Shown in pieces: positions 32,301 to 40,386 of a DNA stretch of 64,000 nt. A program made the position numbers and the translations under genes. Every line of letters begins with the position of its first letter. Position 1 is the stretch's first letter. Source of the DNA: an uncultured Desulfobacterales bacterium (lineage in GTDB: Bacteria; Desulfobacterota; Desulfobacteria; Desulfobacterales; SpSt-501); NCBI GenBank assembly GCA_938048455.1, contig CALIUY010000016.1, forward strand, positions 165,402 to 229,401, read 5' to 3'. The notes under the pieces are model-generated. The model had not been told where the DNA came from, searched no databases, and saw only the letters and a list, made by a program, of their open reading frames with translations.

Positions 32301-33615
32301 CGCAGAGCGCCGTGCGCAGACGCGCCCAACGGTGGGAGGTGGCCGCGAGCCGGGGGTTGTCGTGGGTCTCGGCGAAATGGACCAGCAGCCCCTCCTGCGA
32401 GGCGATTTCGATCGCTTCGGAGAGGTAGGGTTCGATTTGGCTGCGATCGTAATTCTGAAACAACTCCGAGTAGGCCCAGTTGAGGTTGGCGGTGTCGAGG
32501 AGGCTGCGGGTGACGGAGATCTTGCCGCCGAGCCCTTCCAGCAGAAAGATCGTGTCCGGAAACTCCTCCCGCACCCGGGCGACGATGTAGCGCCAGGCCT
32601 CGTGCGGGATCATGTACCCGGCGTCGCAGCGGAAGCCGTCCACGCCGCGGCGGCACCAGGTGAGGAAGACGCCGGCCATGAAACGCCACAGCTCGGGATG
32701 ACGGTAGTCGAGCTTGGTCAGGTCCTCCCACTGCACCCCCCAGGCTCCGGGAACCTCGATCCGGCCCTCCTCGGTGCGGCAGAGCCATTCGGGGTGCTCG
32801 TTGTGCAGATTCGCGGCCCAGCCGGTGTGGTTGATGGCGATGTCGAGAAACAGCCGCCCGTTGCGGCGATGCACGGCGTCCACCAGCTCGATGAACTGCT
32901 CGGTCGGCGTGGCGCGGGGATCGAAGACCGCGAGCGCCGGGTCGACGCTGCGGAAGCTCAGCGCCGCATAGGGGCTGCCGAAGCGGCCCATGCGGCCGTA
33001 GGTCGTCGGCGTGGGGTGGATCGGCAGCAGGAGAACGATCCGGCAGCCGAGAACTCCCAGAATGAAGTCGAGCTCGGCGATCAGGTCCCGAAACGTGCCC
33101 GAGGGCGGAATGACGGTGAAGTGCAAGGCGTCGAGCCGCTGAATGCAGGCTTCCTCCTCGGGCGGCGGCACCCGGCGGGCGCTTTTGTTGGGCCCGAATT
33201 GGCGGACGAAAGCGTTGTAGACGATGTTCGCCGCGCAGGAGTCGGCGGCGTCCACGTTCAGCACCGCGTTCGGCCCCGGCGGCCAGACGGGTCCGGCGGC
33301 TCCTTCCTCCAGAAAGAAGCACTTGGCCTCGAAATGGCCCGGCTCGCAGAGGGCGATGTCCACCCCGAAGCCGTTTTCCTCCAACGGGTGCATGGGGATG
33401 TCGAACCAGTCGCGGCCGAGCGGCGTCTGGCGGAGGTGCACACGGCGCACGATTTCCCGTCGGGCGAGCGCGGCGTGGCCGAGGTTGGTGCGCAGCCAGG
33501 CCGAACCTCTCAGTGCGGGCGGGACGCGCAGACGGAAACGGATCACGTCTCCGCAGAAATGCACCCGGTGTTCCCCGGGGGGCGGCTCCTGGATCAGATC
33601 GGCGCGGTGCTGCAT
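29320..33615 (-). CDS. Bifunctional glycogen debranching enzyme: GH13-like transferase plus GH133 amylo-1,6-glucosidase
   Basis: About 1431 residues. The N-terminal half is an alpha-amylase-type barrel with recognisable catalytic blocks: FLDIAINHTG, VDGFRCDAGYMIP (Asp), IFLLEGLGG (Glu) and HFAETHDNPRLA (Asp). A variable beta-rich region fills about residues 560-980. The C-terminal third is a GH133 (alpha/alpha)6 domain: YPWFLDWGRDALIFCRGL, MIRGADTSNRDTSDAPLWF and NGTAWTWLFPAYAEAW. This is the domain plan of eukaryotic debranching enzyme (4-alpha-glucanotransferase plus 1,6-glucosidase); most bacterial homologues have only the GH133 part. The ATG at 33615 is chosen because the candidate promoter places transcription start about 30 bases upstream; a TTG at 33636 is the alternative. 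Confidence 0.87.
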   Translation of the reverse strand: MQHRADLIQEPPPGEHRVHFCGDVIRFRLRVPPALRGSAWLRTNLGHAALARREIVRRVHLRQTPLGRDWFDIPMHPLEENGFGVDIALCEPGHFEAKCFFLEEGAAGPVWPPGPNAVLNVDAADSCAANIVYNAFVRQFGPNKSARRVPPPEEEACIQRLDALHFTVIPPSGTFRDLIAELDFILGVLGCRIVLLLPIHPTPTTYGRMGRFGSPYAALSFRSVDPALAVFDPRATPTEQFIELVDAVHRRNGRLFLDIAINHTGWAANLHNEHPEWLCRTEEGRIEVPGAWGVQWEDLTKLDYRHPELWRFMAGVFLTWCRRGVDGFRCDAGYMIPHEAWRYIVARVREEFPDTIFLLEGLGGKISVTRSLLDTANLNWAYSELFQNYDRSQIEPYLSEAIEIASQEGLLVHFAETHDNPRLAATSHRWARLRTALCALSSFAGSFGFANGVEWYAAEKIDVHDAVPLNWGSPVNQVDWIARLSRILKEHPAMHAGAEVRWVERGGGNHLALLRRDPVQGKRLLVLANLDAARPGAAYWDPREPGLDLRRGVDLLTGETVEAFAAGDLLGCALEAGQVRCLSPDPADLEALQRERRDLFVLPGRIERQRLRAKALEVLSRGERGIDVTGIDPEQAAVALQADPAGFLAQQGWGHRLTRWLWPRDLRREVMLPPGHFLLVIAREPFRLRVTDRSRTLRAETSIATVEGTHFCLLSPLPAPRRPKTIGLDLRVHEPGATRHAAADLLLLPSPEAAFVRRRFSRAELLETPRRILATNGRGAMARTAVAWGRLESRYDGLLAANPDPVRPVDRWMLFARCRAWILYQGFSRELNLDCLQAFSTDSGKSGFCWRFRVPCGQGEHVRLSLRLQMPPGRNGVHLVFHRHRTERAEGRLADDVPVRLILRPDIESRSVHEPTKAYTGPEHRFRAAVFPRTDGFRFAPDPAAGLNVAVSSGRFVLEPQWEYMVHRAADAERGEDPHSDLFSPGYFETPLAGGDRVTLFAEAGALPEEPALLAAAEAEPCPGSLFREDPPVHPLAVLQEALEHYLVERDGLKTVIAGYPWFLDWGRDALIFCRGLIAAGRLSEARSVLHLFGRFEDRGTLPNMIRGADTSNRDTSDAPLWFAVCCAELAEAEGGLEALEVDCGGRRLREIVASIVRGLQRGTPNGVRMDPDSALLFSPTHFTWMDTQHPAASPREGYPIEIQALWHAALRLMARLDSPAAAEWEDLARRVRRALVERFWRPGEGFFADCLHGGSGTPAANARPDDHLRPNQLLALTLGAVEDPAIARAVLAACEELLVPGGIRSLADRPVTHPLPIEWQGRLLNDPWRPYRGTYRGDEDTQRKPAYHNGTAWTWLFPAYAEAWAGVYGEPGRKTALAWLTSSLALLESGCLGHLPEILDGDRPHTPRGCDAQAWGASEWVRVWLKLGGR

Positions 33616-33651
33616 CGGCTCACCGGTGGAATTCAAGGATCGATGAAAAGA

Positions 33652-33679
33652 AGTATACCCCAGATCGCCCGAGGGACAA
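33652..33679 (-). promoter_or_regulatory. Candidate promoter of the glycogen operon
   Basis: Minus strand TTGTCC (33679-33674), 16 bases, TATACT (33657-33652). The -10 matches 5 of 6 and the -35 4 of 6. The next three genes are co-oriented with short gaps, so this may serve all four glycogen genes. Confidence 0.45.
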
Positions 33680-33796
33680 AACCAGGGGGGAGGCGGCGAT
33701 CTTCAGGCTTGCAAAAAAACCAAAGGACGCTAAGCTCAGCGGAGCGGAGCCGGAAAGGCGAAAGGCCCGGAAGAACCAAGGCGAAAAGGAGGCCCT

Positions 33797-34231
33797 GTGG
33801 GTCGACGCGTGCTGGGGTGGCTGCTGTTGATTCTCTGGGCTGCCGGAGAATTCGCAATCTCGGCCTCCGCCCAGACGTCGCGGCCGGCGACGACGCCCGG
33901 CTCGACCCGCCTCAACCTGGTCCAGGGGGTCGTCTGCGAAGAAATCCGCGACGGCGTTCCCGCAAACAGCGCGGTCGCCTTTTCGGTGTCCACGGCCAAG
34001 ATCTATTGTTTCACGACCTTCGACGCCGTCGCCGAGGACACCTTCGTCTTCCACCAGTGGTTTTTCCGCGACCGCCCGAGTTCCCGCATCCGGCTTTCGG
34101 TGAAGGCCCCCCGCTGGAGCACGTTCAGCAGCATCCAGCTTCGCGAGGCCGATCGCGGTCCATGGCGGGTCGAGATCCAGGACGCCTCCGGCCGCGTCCT
34201 GAAGACCCTGCGCTTCAGCGTCACGGATTGA
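33797..34231 (+). CDS. DUF2914 domain protein, exported
   Basis: 144 residues from a GTG start with AAAAGGAGG directly upstream. Residues 1-26 are a signal peptide (WLLLILWAAG ... ASAQ). The rest is a DUF2914 domain: VVCEEIRDGVPAN, FTTFDAVAEDTFVFHQWFF, and KAPRWSTFSSIQLREAD followed by PWRVEIQD. The domain is a small beta-sandwich of unknown function, usually in the periplasm. The diadenylate cyclase gene begins 8 bases after its stop, so the two are very probably co-transcribed; a functional link with the cyclase is inferred from that alone. Confidence 0.85.
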   Translation: MGRRVLGWLLLILWAAGEFAISASAQTSRPATTPGSTRLNLVQGVVCEEIRDGVPANSAVAFSVSTAKIYCFTTFDAVAEDTFVFHQWFFRDRPSSRIRLSVKAPRWSTFSSIQLREADRGPWRVEIQDASGRVLKTLRFSVTD

Positions 34232-34238
34232 AGGTCCG

Positions 34239-35672
34239 ATGGTCGAGACGATTTCCTTGCTCGGAACACTCCGCTGGCAGGACCTGGTCGACATCGGCCT
34301 GAACAGCTACATCCTTTTCCGCTTCTATGTGCTCTTCCGGGGCACCTACGTCTTCCGGGTCCTGATCGGACTCACGATGCTCTGGTTTTTCCAGCAGATC
34401 GCGGCCTATCTCGGGCTGATCGTGACGAGCTGGGTGATCCAGGGCATCGTGGCGGTCGCCGCGCTGATCATCGTCGTCGTTTTCCGCAACGAGATCCGCA
34501 ATGTCCTCCAGGCCCGCAACCTCAAGTCGATCTTCTGGGGCGTTCCCCCGAAGAGCCGGGTCGCCCCAGTGGAAATCCTGGCCGAAAGCGTCTTCGAGCT
34601 CGCCCGCCGCCGGCACGGAGCCCTGATCGTCATCCCCGGGGAAGAGGACATCCGCGAACTGCTTCAGGGGGGGATCGCCTGGAGCGGCGAGATTTCGCGC
34701 GAAATGATCCTCAGCATTTTCTACCCCGGGAACCCCGTCCACGACGGCGCCGCCCTGGTCGAAGGCGAGCGCGTCTCGCGCGTGAGCGCCATTCTGCCGC
34801 TCTCCCGCCGCGAAGATTTGCCCTCGCATTTCGGGACCCGGCACCGCGCCGCCCTGGGGTTGACGGAGGCGAGCGACGCCGTGGTGATCGTGGTTTCCGA
34901 GGAACGCGGCGAGGTCAGCCTCGCCCAAGGGCCGAGGCTGCAGCGCATCCCCGATGCCGAAACCCTGATCGCCAGGCTCGAGGATCATTTCGGCGTCTCC
35001 GAGGCTCACGGCCCGGAGGCTCGCCGCGAGCGCATCGAGGTCACCACCGCCGCGTTGGTCTCGCTGCTCTTCATCACCGGCTTCTGGTACAGCATCTCGC
35101 GCGGCCTGGAGACGCTCGTCTCCTTCGATGTTCCCGTCGAGTACCAGAACCGCAACCCGGGGCTGGAGATCGTCCAGGCTTCGGTCAACGCCGTACGCGT
35201 GACCCTCTCCGGCTCCGGGACGCTCGTCAAATCCACGCGCCCGGACCAGGTGCGGGTGCGGGTGGATTTGAGTGCCTCCAGCGCCGGAGAAAACACGATC
35301 CCCATCACCGCCGGCAACGTGAGCCTGCCACCGGGCTTGAAGGTGAAAGACGTCTCCCCGCAGAGCATTCTCGTGGAGATGGACCTCACGGTGCGGAAGG
35401 AATTCCCCGTGCAAGTCGACTGGACGGGCCGTCTGCCGGAGAACATGATTCTCGCCGAGGCGGCCGTGGATCCGCCGCGGGTCGAGCTGGTGGGCAGCCG
35501 GCGGATTCTGGAGACGATGCAGACGATCTACACCGAAAAGGTGTCCCTCGAGCGGTTGCGCGAAGCCGGGGCGCTGGAGGCGCCGCTGTCGATCCAGCCC
35601 GCCTCGCTCAAGCTTGCGCCGGGCGCGCCGGAAAAGGTGGTGATCCGCTACCAGACGCGCCGCCGCGAGTGA
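34239..35672 (+). CDS. cdaA: Diadenylate cyclase CdaA fused to YbbR (CdaR-like) repeats
   Basis: 477 residues. Residues 1-85 hold three membrane helices typical of CdaA. A DAC domain follows with NPVHDGAAL (DGA at 169-171) and GTRHRAALG (RHR at 201-203), the two motifs that bind and condense two ATP into c-di-AMP. A further membrane helix lies at about 268-287, then two YbbR-like repeats (about 292-475) with strands such as FDVPVEYQNRNPGLEI and FPVQVDWTGRLPENM. In Firmicutes the cyclase and its YbbR regulator CdaR are separate adjacent genes; here they form one protein. The repeats should be outside the membrane and could control the cyclase directly. Confidence 0.9.
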   Translation: MVETISLLGTLRWQDLVDIGLNSYILFRFYVLFRGTYVFRVLIGLTMLWFFQQIAAYLGLIVTSWVIQGIVAVAALIIVVVFRNEIRNVLQARNLKSIFWGVPPKSRVAPVEILAESVFELARRRHGALIVIPGEEDIRELLQGGIAWSGEISREMILSIFYPGNPVHDGAALVEGERVSRVSAILPLSRREDLPSHFGTRHRAALGLTEASDAVVIVVSEERGEVSLAQGPRLQRIPDAETLIARLEDHFGVSEAHGPEARRERIEVTTAALVSLLFITGFWYSISRGLETLVSFDVPVEYQNRNPGLEIVQASVNAVRVTLSGSGTLVKSTRPDQVRVRVDLSASSAGENTIPITAGNVSLPPGLKVKDVSPQSILVEMDLTVRKEFPVQVDWTGRLPENMILAEAAVDPPRVELVGSRRILETMQTIYTEKVSLERLREAGALEAPLSIQPASLKLAPGAPEKVVIRYQTRRRE

Positions 35673-35690
35673 CGGCGGCAAGCCGCCGGT

Positions 35691-37097
35691 CTACAATTCG
35701 AGTTCGCCCTCGAGGAGGCTTCCGGCGGGAATCACGGCCTGCCGGTCGGAACGGTTCCGGATGATGACCGTTCCCCGGAGGCGCACCCCGGCTTCGAAAC
35801 GCACGTCCCCCTCGACCGTGAGCGCATCGCATTCGACGAGCGAGGGCGGCCCCTGGCGGAAACGCTCCGCGAACCGCTCGTACTTTCCGTAGTAGCGCGG
35901 ATCGAGGCGGATGCGGATGACCTCGTCGCGGCCGGATGCCGCGCGCGCGGGGTTCAAAACGAAGCCCCGTTCGCGGAAGTACACGAAACAATCCGAGGCC
36001 GCGGCCAGAAGGTCGTTGCAGGTTTTCACGGGAAGAAAACGCGCGCGCGCCACGCGCACGGCGGCCGCCCCCTCGAAAACCGAAATCGCCGCCCCCATCG
36101 CGGTCTCGATCTGATAGACGGGCGGGCTCGTCTCGTCGCGGGGATCGAGGGTCTTGGGATTGACGATCATCGGCAGGTCGATTCCGCCTTCCCGACGGAT
36201 GGCCTCCCGCAGGGCGTCGAGTCGGATCCAGACGTTGTTGGTGTTGAAATAGCGGTAACGCCGGATATCCTGGAAAGCGGAAAGCTCCTCTTTCGGGCAT
36301 TGTGCCGCCTCGCGCAGGATCAGCCGGCCGTCCTCCCGCCGCCGGGCGAGATGCCCGCCTTTCACGTCGGCCGGCGTCTTTTCGGCGACCTCCATGAGAA
36401 ACGGCAGTTGGCGGGAAGCGAAGTAGCCCAGAATTTCGGGATTCATCCCCGCGCCCAGGTTGTCCACATTGCGGATGAGGGCGTAGCGGATCCCTTCGTC
36501 GAGCAGCCGATCGAGCGTGCCCGAGGCGAAGAGCGCGGCGTAGACATCGCCGTGGCCCGGAGGGTTCCACTCGAGCTCGGGATCGGCCGGCCAGACCGCG
36601 GGCCGCAGGTCGGCCTGCAACACCTTGGGGAAACGATGCTGCAGGAAGCAGAGCGGCCTCGGCTCGGGGGCGAGGCGGGATAGAGCGGCGGCCGTTTCCG
36701 CCGCGGTGTTGAAGCTGTTCATCAGTGCGAGCCGGCTTCCGTCGGCCCGCGCACGCTCGAGCACGATCGCCAGAAAGGTGAGTCCCGGCCGCACCGGCAG
36801 GAGCGATTTGGGGCCTTTCAGCCCCATCGAGGTCCCCAGCCCCCCGTTCAGCACGATCTGCACCGAGCGAGAGAGCGACTCGCGGCCGACGGGGGCGAAT
36901 TCGGCGAGAGAGGAGTCGTCGGGGAATTCGCCGGGTGCCACGGGCAGGATGTCCGCATCGCGGATGAGCCCGGTTTCCCCCCCGACCAGGCGGCGGTAAA
37001 GGCGCGCGAAGGTTTCGATCACGAAGAGGGCGAGGCCCTCTCGGGCCATCTTGGCCGTGAATTCCGCGAGGTGGGTCGGTTCGTCCGCCGGCGTCAT
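35691..37097 (-). CDS. UTP--glucose-1-phosphate uridylyltransferase-like protein (UDPGP family)
   Basis: 468 residues. The nucleotide-binding loop is VLNGGLGTSMGLKGPKSLLP near residue 85, typical of eukaryotic-type UDPGP enzymes rather than GalU. Further landmarks are WNPPGHGDVYAAL, NVDNLGAGMNPEILGY, EKTPADVKGGHLAR and FNTNNVWIRLDAL. The C-terminus has left-handed-helix-like repeats. It should form UDP-sugar from UTP and a sugar-1-phosphate, perhaps feeding the glycogen genes or cell-wall sugars. I chose the ATG at 37097, with GAGGAG just upstream; the longer frame is a shadow of ilvE. It lies 20 bases after ilvE. Confidence 0.85.
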   Translation of the reverse strand: MTPADEPTHLAEFTAKMAREGLALFVIETFARLYRRLVGGETGLIRDADILPVAPGEFPDDSSLAEFAPVGRESLSRSVQIVLNGGLGTSMGLKGPKSLLPVRPGLTFLAIVLERARADGSRLALMNSFNTAAETAAALSRLAPEPRPLCFLQHRFPKVLQADLRPAVWPADPELEWNPPGHGDVYAALFASGTLDRLLDEGIRYALIRNVDNLGAGMNPEILGYFASRQLPFLMEVAEKTPADVKGGHLARRREDGRLILREAAQCPKEELSAFQDIRRYRYFNTNNVWIRLDALREAIRREGGIDLPMIVNPKTLDPRDETSPPVYQIETAMGAAISVFEGAAAVRVARARFLPVKTCNDLLAAASDCFVYFRERGFVLNPARAASGRDEVIRIRLDPRYYGKYERFAERFRQGPPSLVECDALTVEGDVRFEAGVRLRGTVIIRNRSDRQAVIPAGSLLEGELEL

Positions 37098-37117
37098 CCT
37101 GCTCCTCTCCCTCGGGG

Positions 37118-38182
37118 TCAGTCGATCGGCACCACCCAGCCCGGCGGCCCTTCGGCCCGGCCGTATTGGATGTCGGTGATCGCCTGGTAGAAACGCCGGG
37201 CGAGCGGCCCCACGCCGCCGTCGCCCACGGTGATCGCCCGCTCGCCGTAAGCGATCCTGCCGACGGGGGAGATCACCGCCGCGGTACCCGATCCGAACGC
37301 CTCGCGCAACCTCCCGTTGTCGGCGGCGGCGAGGATCTCCTCGATCGCGATGCGGCGTTCCACCATCTTGAGCCCCCAGCGGCGGCCGAGCTGCAGTACG
37401 GAGTCGCGGGTGATGCCGGGCAAGATGCTCCCCTGGAGCGCCGGGGTGACCACCTCGTCGTCGAGGACGAAGAAGATGTTCATCGAGCCCACTTCTTCGA
37501 TCCAGCGCCGCTCCAGCCCGTCCAGCCAGAGCACCTGGGTGAAACCGGCTTGGTGGGCCTTGTGGCCGGCGAGCAGGCTGGCGGCGTAATTTCCCGGCGT
37601 CTTGGCCTCTCCGGTTCCGCCGGGGACGGCGCGGACGTGTTCCTTCTCGACCAGGATCTTCACCGGGTTGAACCCCTCGGCGTAGTAGGCGCCTACGGGA
37701 GAGAGGATGATGAAAAAGCGATAGGTGTGGGAGGAGCGCACGCCGAGAAAGGGGTCGGTGGCGATGATCGTCGGCCGGATGTAGAGCGAGGTCTCCGGCG
37801 CGTGCGGCACCCAGTCCCGCTCCAGGCGCAGAAGCTCCTTGAGCGCTTCGAGGACGAGGGCCTCGTCGATCCGCGGGATGCACAGGATGTCGTTGGAACG
37901 GTTGAGCCGCCGGAAGTTCTCCTGCGGCCGGAAAAGCTGGATGGCCCCCGCCGCCGTGCGATAGGCCTTGAGCCCTTCGAAGACGGCCTGTCCGTAATGC
38001 AGAACCATGGTCGCCGGATCGAGGACGAGGGGCCCGTAGGGTTCGATGCGCGGGTGGTGCCAGCCGCGCTCGGGCGAGTAATCCATGTTGAACATGTGGT
38101 CGGTGAAATGGATGCCGAATCCGAGCCGGGATTCGTCGACCTTGGGCTTGGGCGATGCCGTTTTGCGGATGGTAAGCGCCAT
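37118..38182 (-). CDS. ilvE: Branched-chain amino-acid aminotransferase
   Basis: 354 residues, the class IV PLP aminotransferase of the longer type (TIGR01123). Conserved blocks: YGQAVFEGLKAYR, SLYIRPTIIATDPFLGVRSS, KTPGNYAASLLAGHKA (the PLP-associated region), VGSMNIFFVLDDEVVTPAL and EAFGSGTAAVISPVG. It carries out the last step of valine, leucine and isoleucine synthesis, exchanging amino groups with glutamate. GAGGAGGAGGT precedes the ATG at 38182. It is the first gene of a two-gene operon with the UDPGP-family gene. Confidence 0.94.
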   Translation of the reverse strand: MALTIRKTASPKPKVDESRLGFGIHFTDHMFNMDYSPERGWHHPRIEPYGPLVLDPATMVLHYGQAVFEGLKAYRTAAGAIQLFRPQENFRRLNRSNDILCIPRIDEALVLEALKELLRLERDWVPHAPETSLYIRPTIIATDPFLGVRSSHTYRFFIILSPVGAYYAEGFNPVKILVEKEHVRAVPGGTGEAKTPGNYAASLLAGHKAHQAGFTQVLWLDGLERRWIEEVGSMNIFFVLDDEVVTPALQGSILPGITRDSVLQLGRRWGLKMVERRIAIEEILAAADNGRLREAFGSGTAAVISPVGRIAYGERAITVGDGGVGPLARRFYQAITDIQYGRAEGPPGWVVPID

Positions 38183-38312
38183 GACCTCCTCCTCGAACAG
38201 CGGCTGCGGGAAAGGTGCGGAAAGGGAGACTGCGCCGCGGGCCGTGGTAGTCGCGGATCCTGAGCCCGCTTTAGCGCGAAATTCGCTCGGGGATCAAGCC
38301 GAAAAACTTCCG

Positions 38313-38340
38313 TTGACGCAGAAAGGGCTCAGGGGATAAG
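38313..38340 (+). promoter_or_regulatory. Candidate promoter for the YkgJ-family gene
   Basis: TTGACG (38313-38318), 16 bases, GATAAG (38335-38340). The region between divergent ilvE and this gene also has a long-range inverted repeat, CCTGAGCCC near 38260 and GGGCTCAGG at 38325-38333, whose 3' half falls between the -35 and -10 boxes and could be an operator arm. Confidence 0.4.
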
Positions 38341-38412
38341 AGGAGGGTCCGGGAAGCCCGCCGGGGGCTCCGTACCGCGAAAACCGTACCTCCCCTTTTC
38401 CGAAGGACCGTC

Positions 38413-39177
38413 ATGAAACCGCCCACCGCGAGCATCATCGAGCCCCGTCGGCTCAACCCCGACAGCCGCTTCCGTTTCCGCTGCGGCAAAGACCTGCCCT
38501 GCTTCACGCAGTGCTGCCGCGGGATCCACATCATCCTGACGCCGTTCGACATCCTGCGCCTCAAAAGGCGTCTGGGCCTCCCCTCGACCGAGTTCCTCGC
38601 CCTCTACACCGAGCCGCAACTGCTCGAGAAAACCGACATCCCGGTGGTGACGTTGCGCGGGCTGCAGCAGGAGGGGGCGGGGGAACCGGCGTGCCCCTTC
38701 GTGCGGCCCGAAGGCTGCCTGGTGTATGAAGACCGCCCGGCCTCCTGCCGCTACTACCCCGTCGGCACGGCGACGCTGGCCTGGAAGGGCGATCCCGACG
38801 GGGATGCGTTTTATTTTCTCGTGCGCGAGGCGCACTGCCGGGGGCTGGCCGAAGATCGGGAATGGACGGTGCTCGAATGGCGAAACGACCAGGGGGTCGA
38901 CGAGCACGACCGGGTGAACGCCCCTTGGACCGAACTCATCCTGCGCAAGCGCTCCTTTCCGGGCGCCTTGCACTGGACCGAAAAGGCGAAGGAGCTGTTT
39001 TTTCTAGTGAGCTATGACCTCGACCGCTTCCGCCGTTTCGTCTTCGAAAGCTCGTTCCTGCGCCGCTATCCCGTCGCGGCGGAGGAGACGGAGCGGCTGA
39101 AGACGGACGAGGCGGCGCTCCTGCACTTCGGGCTGCGCTGGCTGAAGGACGTTCTCTTTCGGCCGCCCGCTCAGTAG
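38413..39177 (+). CDS. YkgJ-family cysteine-cluster protein
   Basis: 254 residues. The family signature is CGKDLPCFTQCCRGIHIILTP at about residues 24-45, followed by PACPFV, GCLVYEDRPASCRYYPVG. The cysteines probably bind zinc or an Fe-S cluster. Proteins of this group are frequent in sulfate reducers but have no known function. There is no signal peptide. Its last seven bases overlap the end of the convergent dapA gene, an unusually tight arrangement. Confidence 0.85.
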   Translation: MKPPTASIIEPRRLNPDSRFRFRCGKDLPCFTQCCRGIHIILTPFDILRLKRRLGLPSTEFLALYTEPQLLEKTDIPVVTLRGLQQEGAGEPACPFVRPEGCLVYEDRPASCRYYPVGTATLAWKGDPDGDAFYFLVREAHCRGLAEDREWTVLEWRNDQGVDEHDRVNAPWTELILRKRSFPGALHWTEKAKELFFLVSYDLDRFRRFVFESSFLRRYPVAAEETERLKTDEAALLHFGLRWLKDVLFRPPAQ

Positions 39178-40205
39178 CCCTCGTAACAAAGCCCTTGCCG
39201 GTAAGCCGGGTTTTCCAGCCGCTCGGCGGGGTCGACCCCGAAGAAATCGGCGATGGGCGCAAGGATCTCGGGTGCGTTCGCGAGCACGTGGCGGGCGGCC
39301 GAGAGCACTCGCTCGAGCCCCTGGGCGGTCATCTTGCCGAGCGGCGGGCGACAGCCGCCCGCGGGCATGCCCAGAAGGGCCATCAGGGTCTTGACGGCGA
39401 GCGGATTGCGCGCACGGCAGACGACCTCCCCGAAGGGGGTGCGCTCGGTCGTCTTCACCGTGACCAGCTGGAAGAGCGGCTCGAGCTTGACGGCGAGCGC
39501 CCGCGCTTCGGCGTTGCGGCCGGCGAGCAGGTGCCCGACCATTTCCCCCACGGCCTTCGGAGCGACGTTCGAGGCGACCGAGATCACCCCCCCGGCGCCG
39601 ATCCGCGGATCTTCCATCATCGCCACCGTCAAGGGATCGTCGCCCGAGAGGATGAGAAAATCCGATCCGCAGAGCTCCCGCGTGCGGCGCATGTTGTTCA
39701 GATCTCCGGTCGCCTCCTTCACGGTGCGGATGTTGGGGAAGGCCTGATGAGCGAGCGCGAGATCCTCGGGGAGGAGCTGAGTTCCGGTGCGGCCGGGGAT
39801 CACGTAAGGGATGATGTCGATTTCGGGGAACTCGCGGGCCACGGGGTAGAGGTACTCGCGGCGGATCTCGAGCGAGCTCGGGCCGTTGTAATAGGGGTCG
39901 ACCAGCAGCACGGCCCGCGCGCCCGCCTGCGCCGCATGGCGCGTGCCCGCGATCGTTTCGCGGGTGCTGTTGCTTCCGGTGCCGGCGATGCACACGCAGC
40001 GGTTGGCACACGCCCGGGCGATGATCTCGGTGACGCGGTTGTGCTCCTCCCAGGTGAGGACAGGGCTTTCTCCCGTGGTTCCCACGGCGAGGATGCCGGT
40101 GATGCCGCAGGCGATCTGAAACTCGACCAGCCGCCGAAGTCCTTCCTCGTCGACCGCATCGCCCCGGTACGGGGTGATCAGGGCGGTATAACAGCCGGGT
40201 TGCAT
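39171..40205 (-). CDS. dapA: 4-hydroxy-tetrahydrodipicolinate synthase (DapA family)
   Basis: 344 residues. AVGTTGESPVL supplies the TT pair, PYVIPGRTGTQL the catalytic tyrosine region and IRTVKEATGD the Schiff-base lysine. These are all residues needed to condense pyruvate with aspartate semialdehyde for lysine and diaminopimelate synthesis. The chain is about 50 residues longer than typical DapA, with a C-terminal tail ending in DFFGVDPAERLENPAYRQGL, so another aldolase of the DapA superfamily cannot be excluded. The ATG at 40205 follows AAAGGAGG. It is monocistronic and convergent with the YkgJ gene. Confidence 0.87.
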   Translation of the reverse strand: MQPGCYTALITPYRGDAVDEEGLRRLVEFQIACGITGILAVGTTGESPVLTWEEHNRVTEIIARACANRCVCIAGTGSNSTRETIAGTRHAAQAGARAVLLVDPYYNGPSSLEIRREYLYPVAREFPEIDIIPYVIPGRTGTQLLPEDLALAHQAFPNIRTVKEATGDLNNMRRTRELCGSDFLILSGDDPLTVAMMEDPRIGAGGVISVASNVAPKAVGEMVGHLLAGRNAEARALAVKLEPLFQLVTVKTTERTPFGEVVCRARNPLAVKTLMALLGMPAGGCRPPLGKMTAQGLERVLSAARHVLANAPEILAPIADFFGVDPAERLENPAYRQGLCYEGY

Positions 40206-40386
40206 GGCCGCCTCCTTTCGGGATGGGTGCAAGGCGTTTCAGCCCTCGGCGTCCTGGTAGGGAAAAGACGGACCGAAGTCAAGCCCAAACCCGTGCGGGC
40301 TCCCGGCCTGGACACGGCTGTCGATCCCCGCTAAGCTGGGAACCGATTTTCGCGGTCATTTTCGATTTCAAGGATTGCCGTCGACC

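Noticed and set aside
29398..34302. Open frame of 1634 codons on the plus strand across the glycogen debranching gene
   Set aside because: It is antisense to a clear GH13/GH133 enzyme, is Gly/Ala/Arg/Val-rich with no domain, and arises because stop codons are rare on the opposite strand of GC-rich genes.
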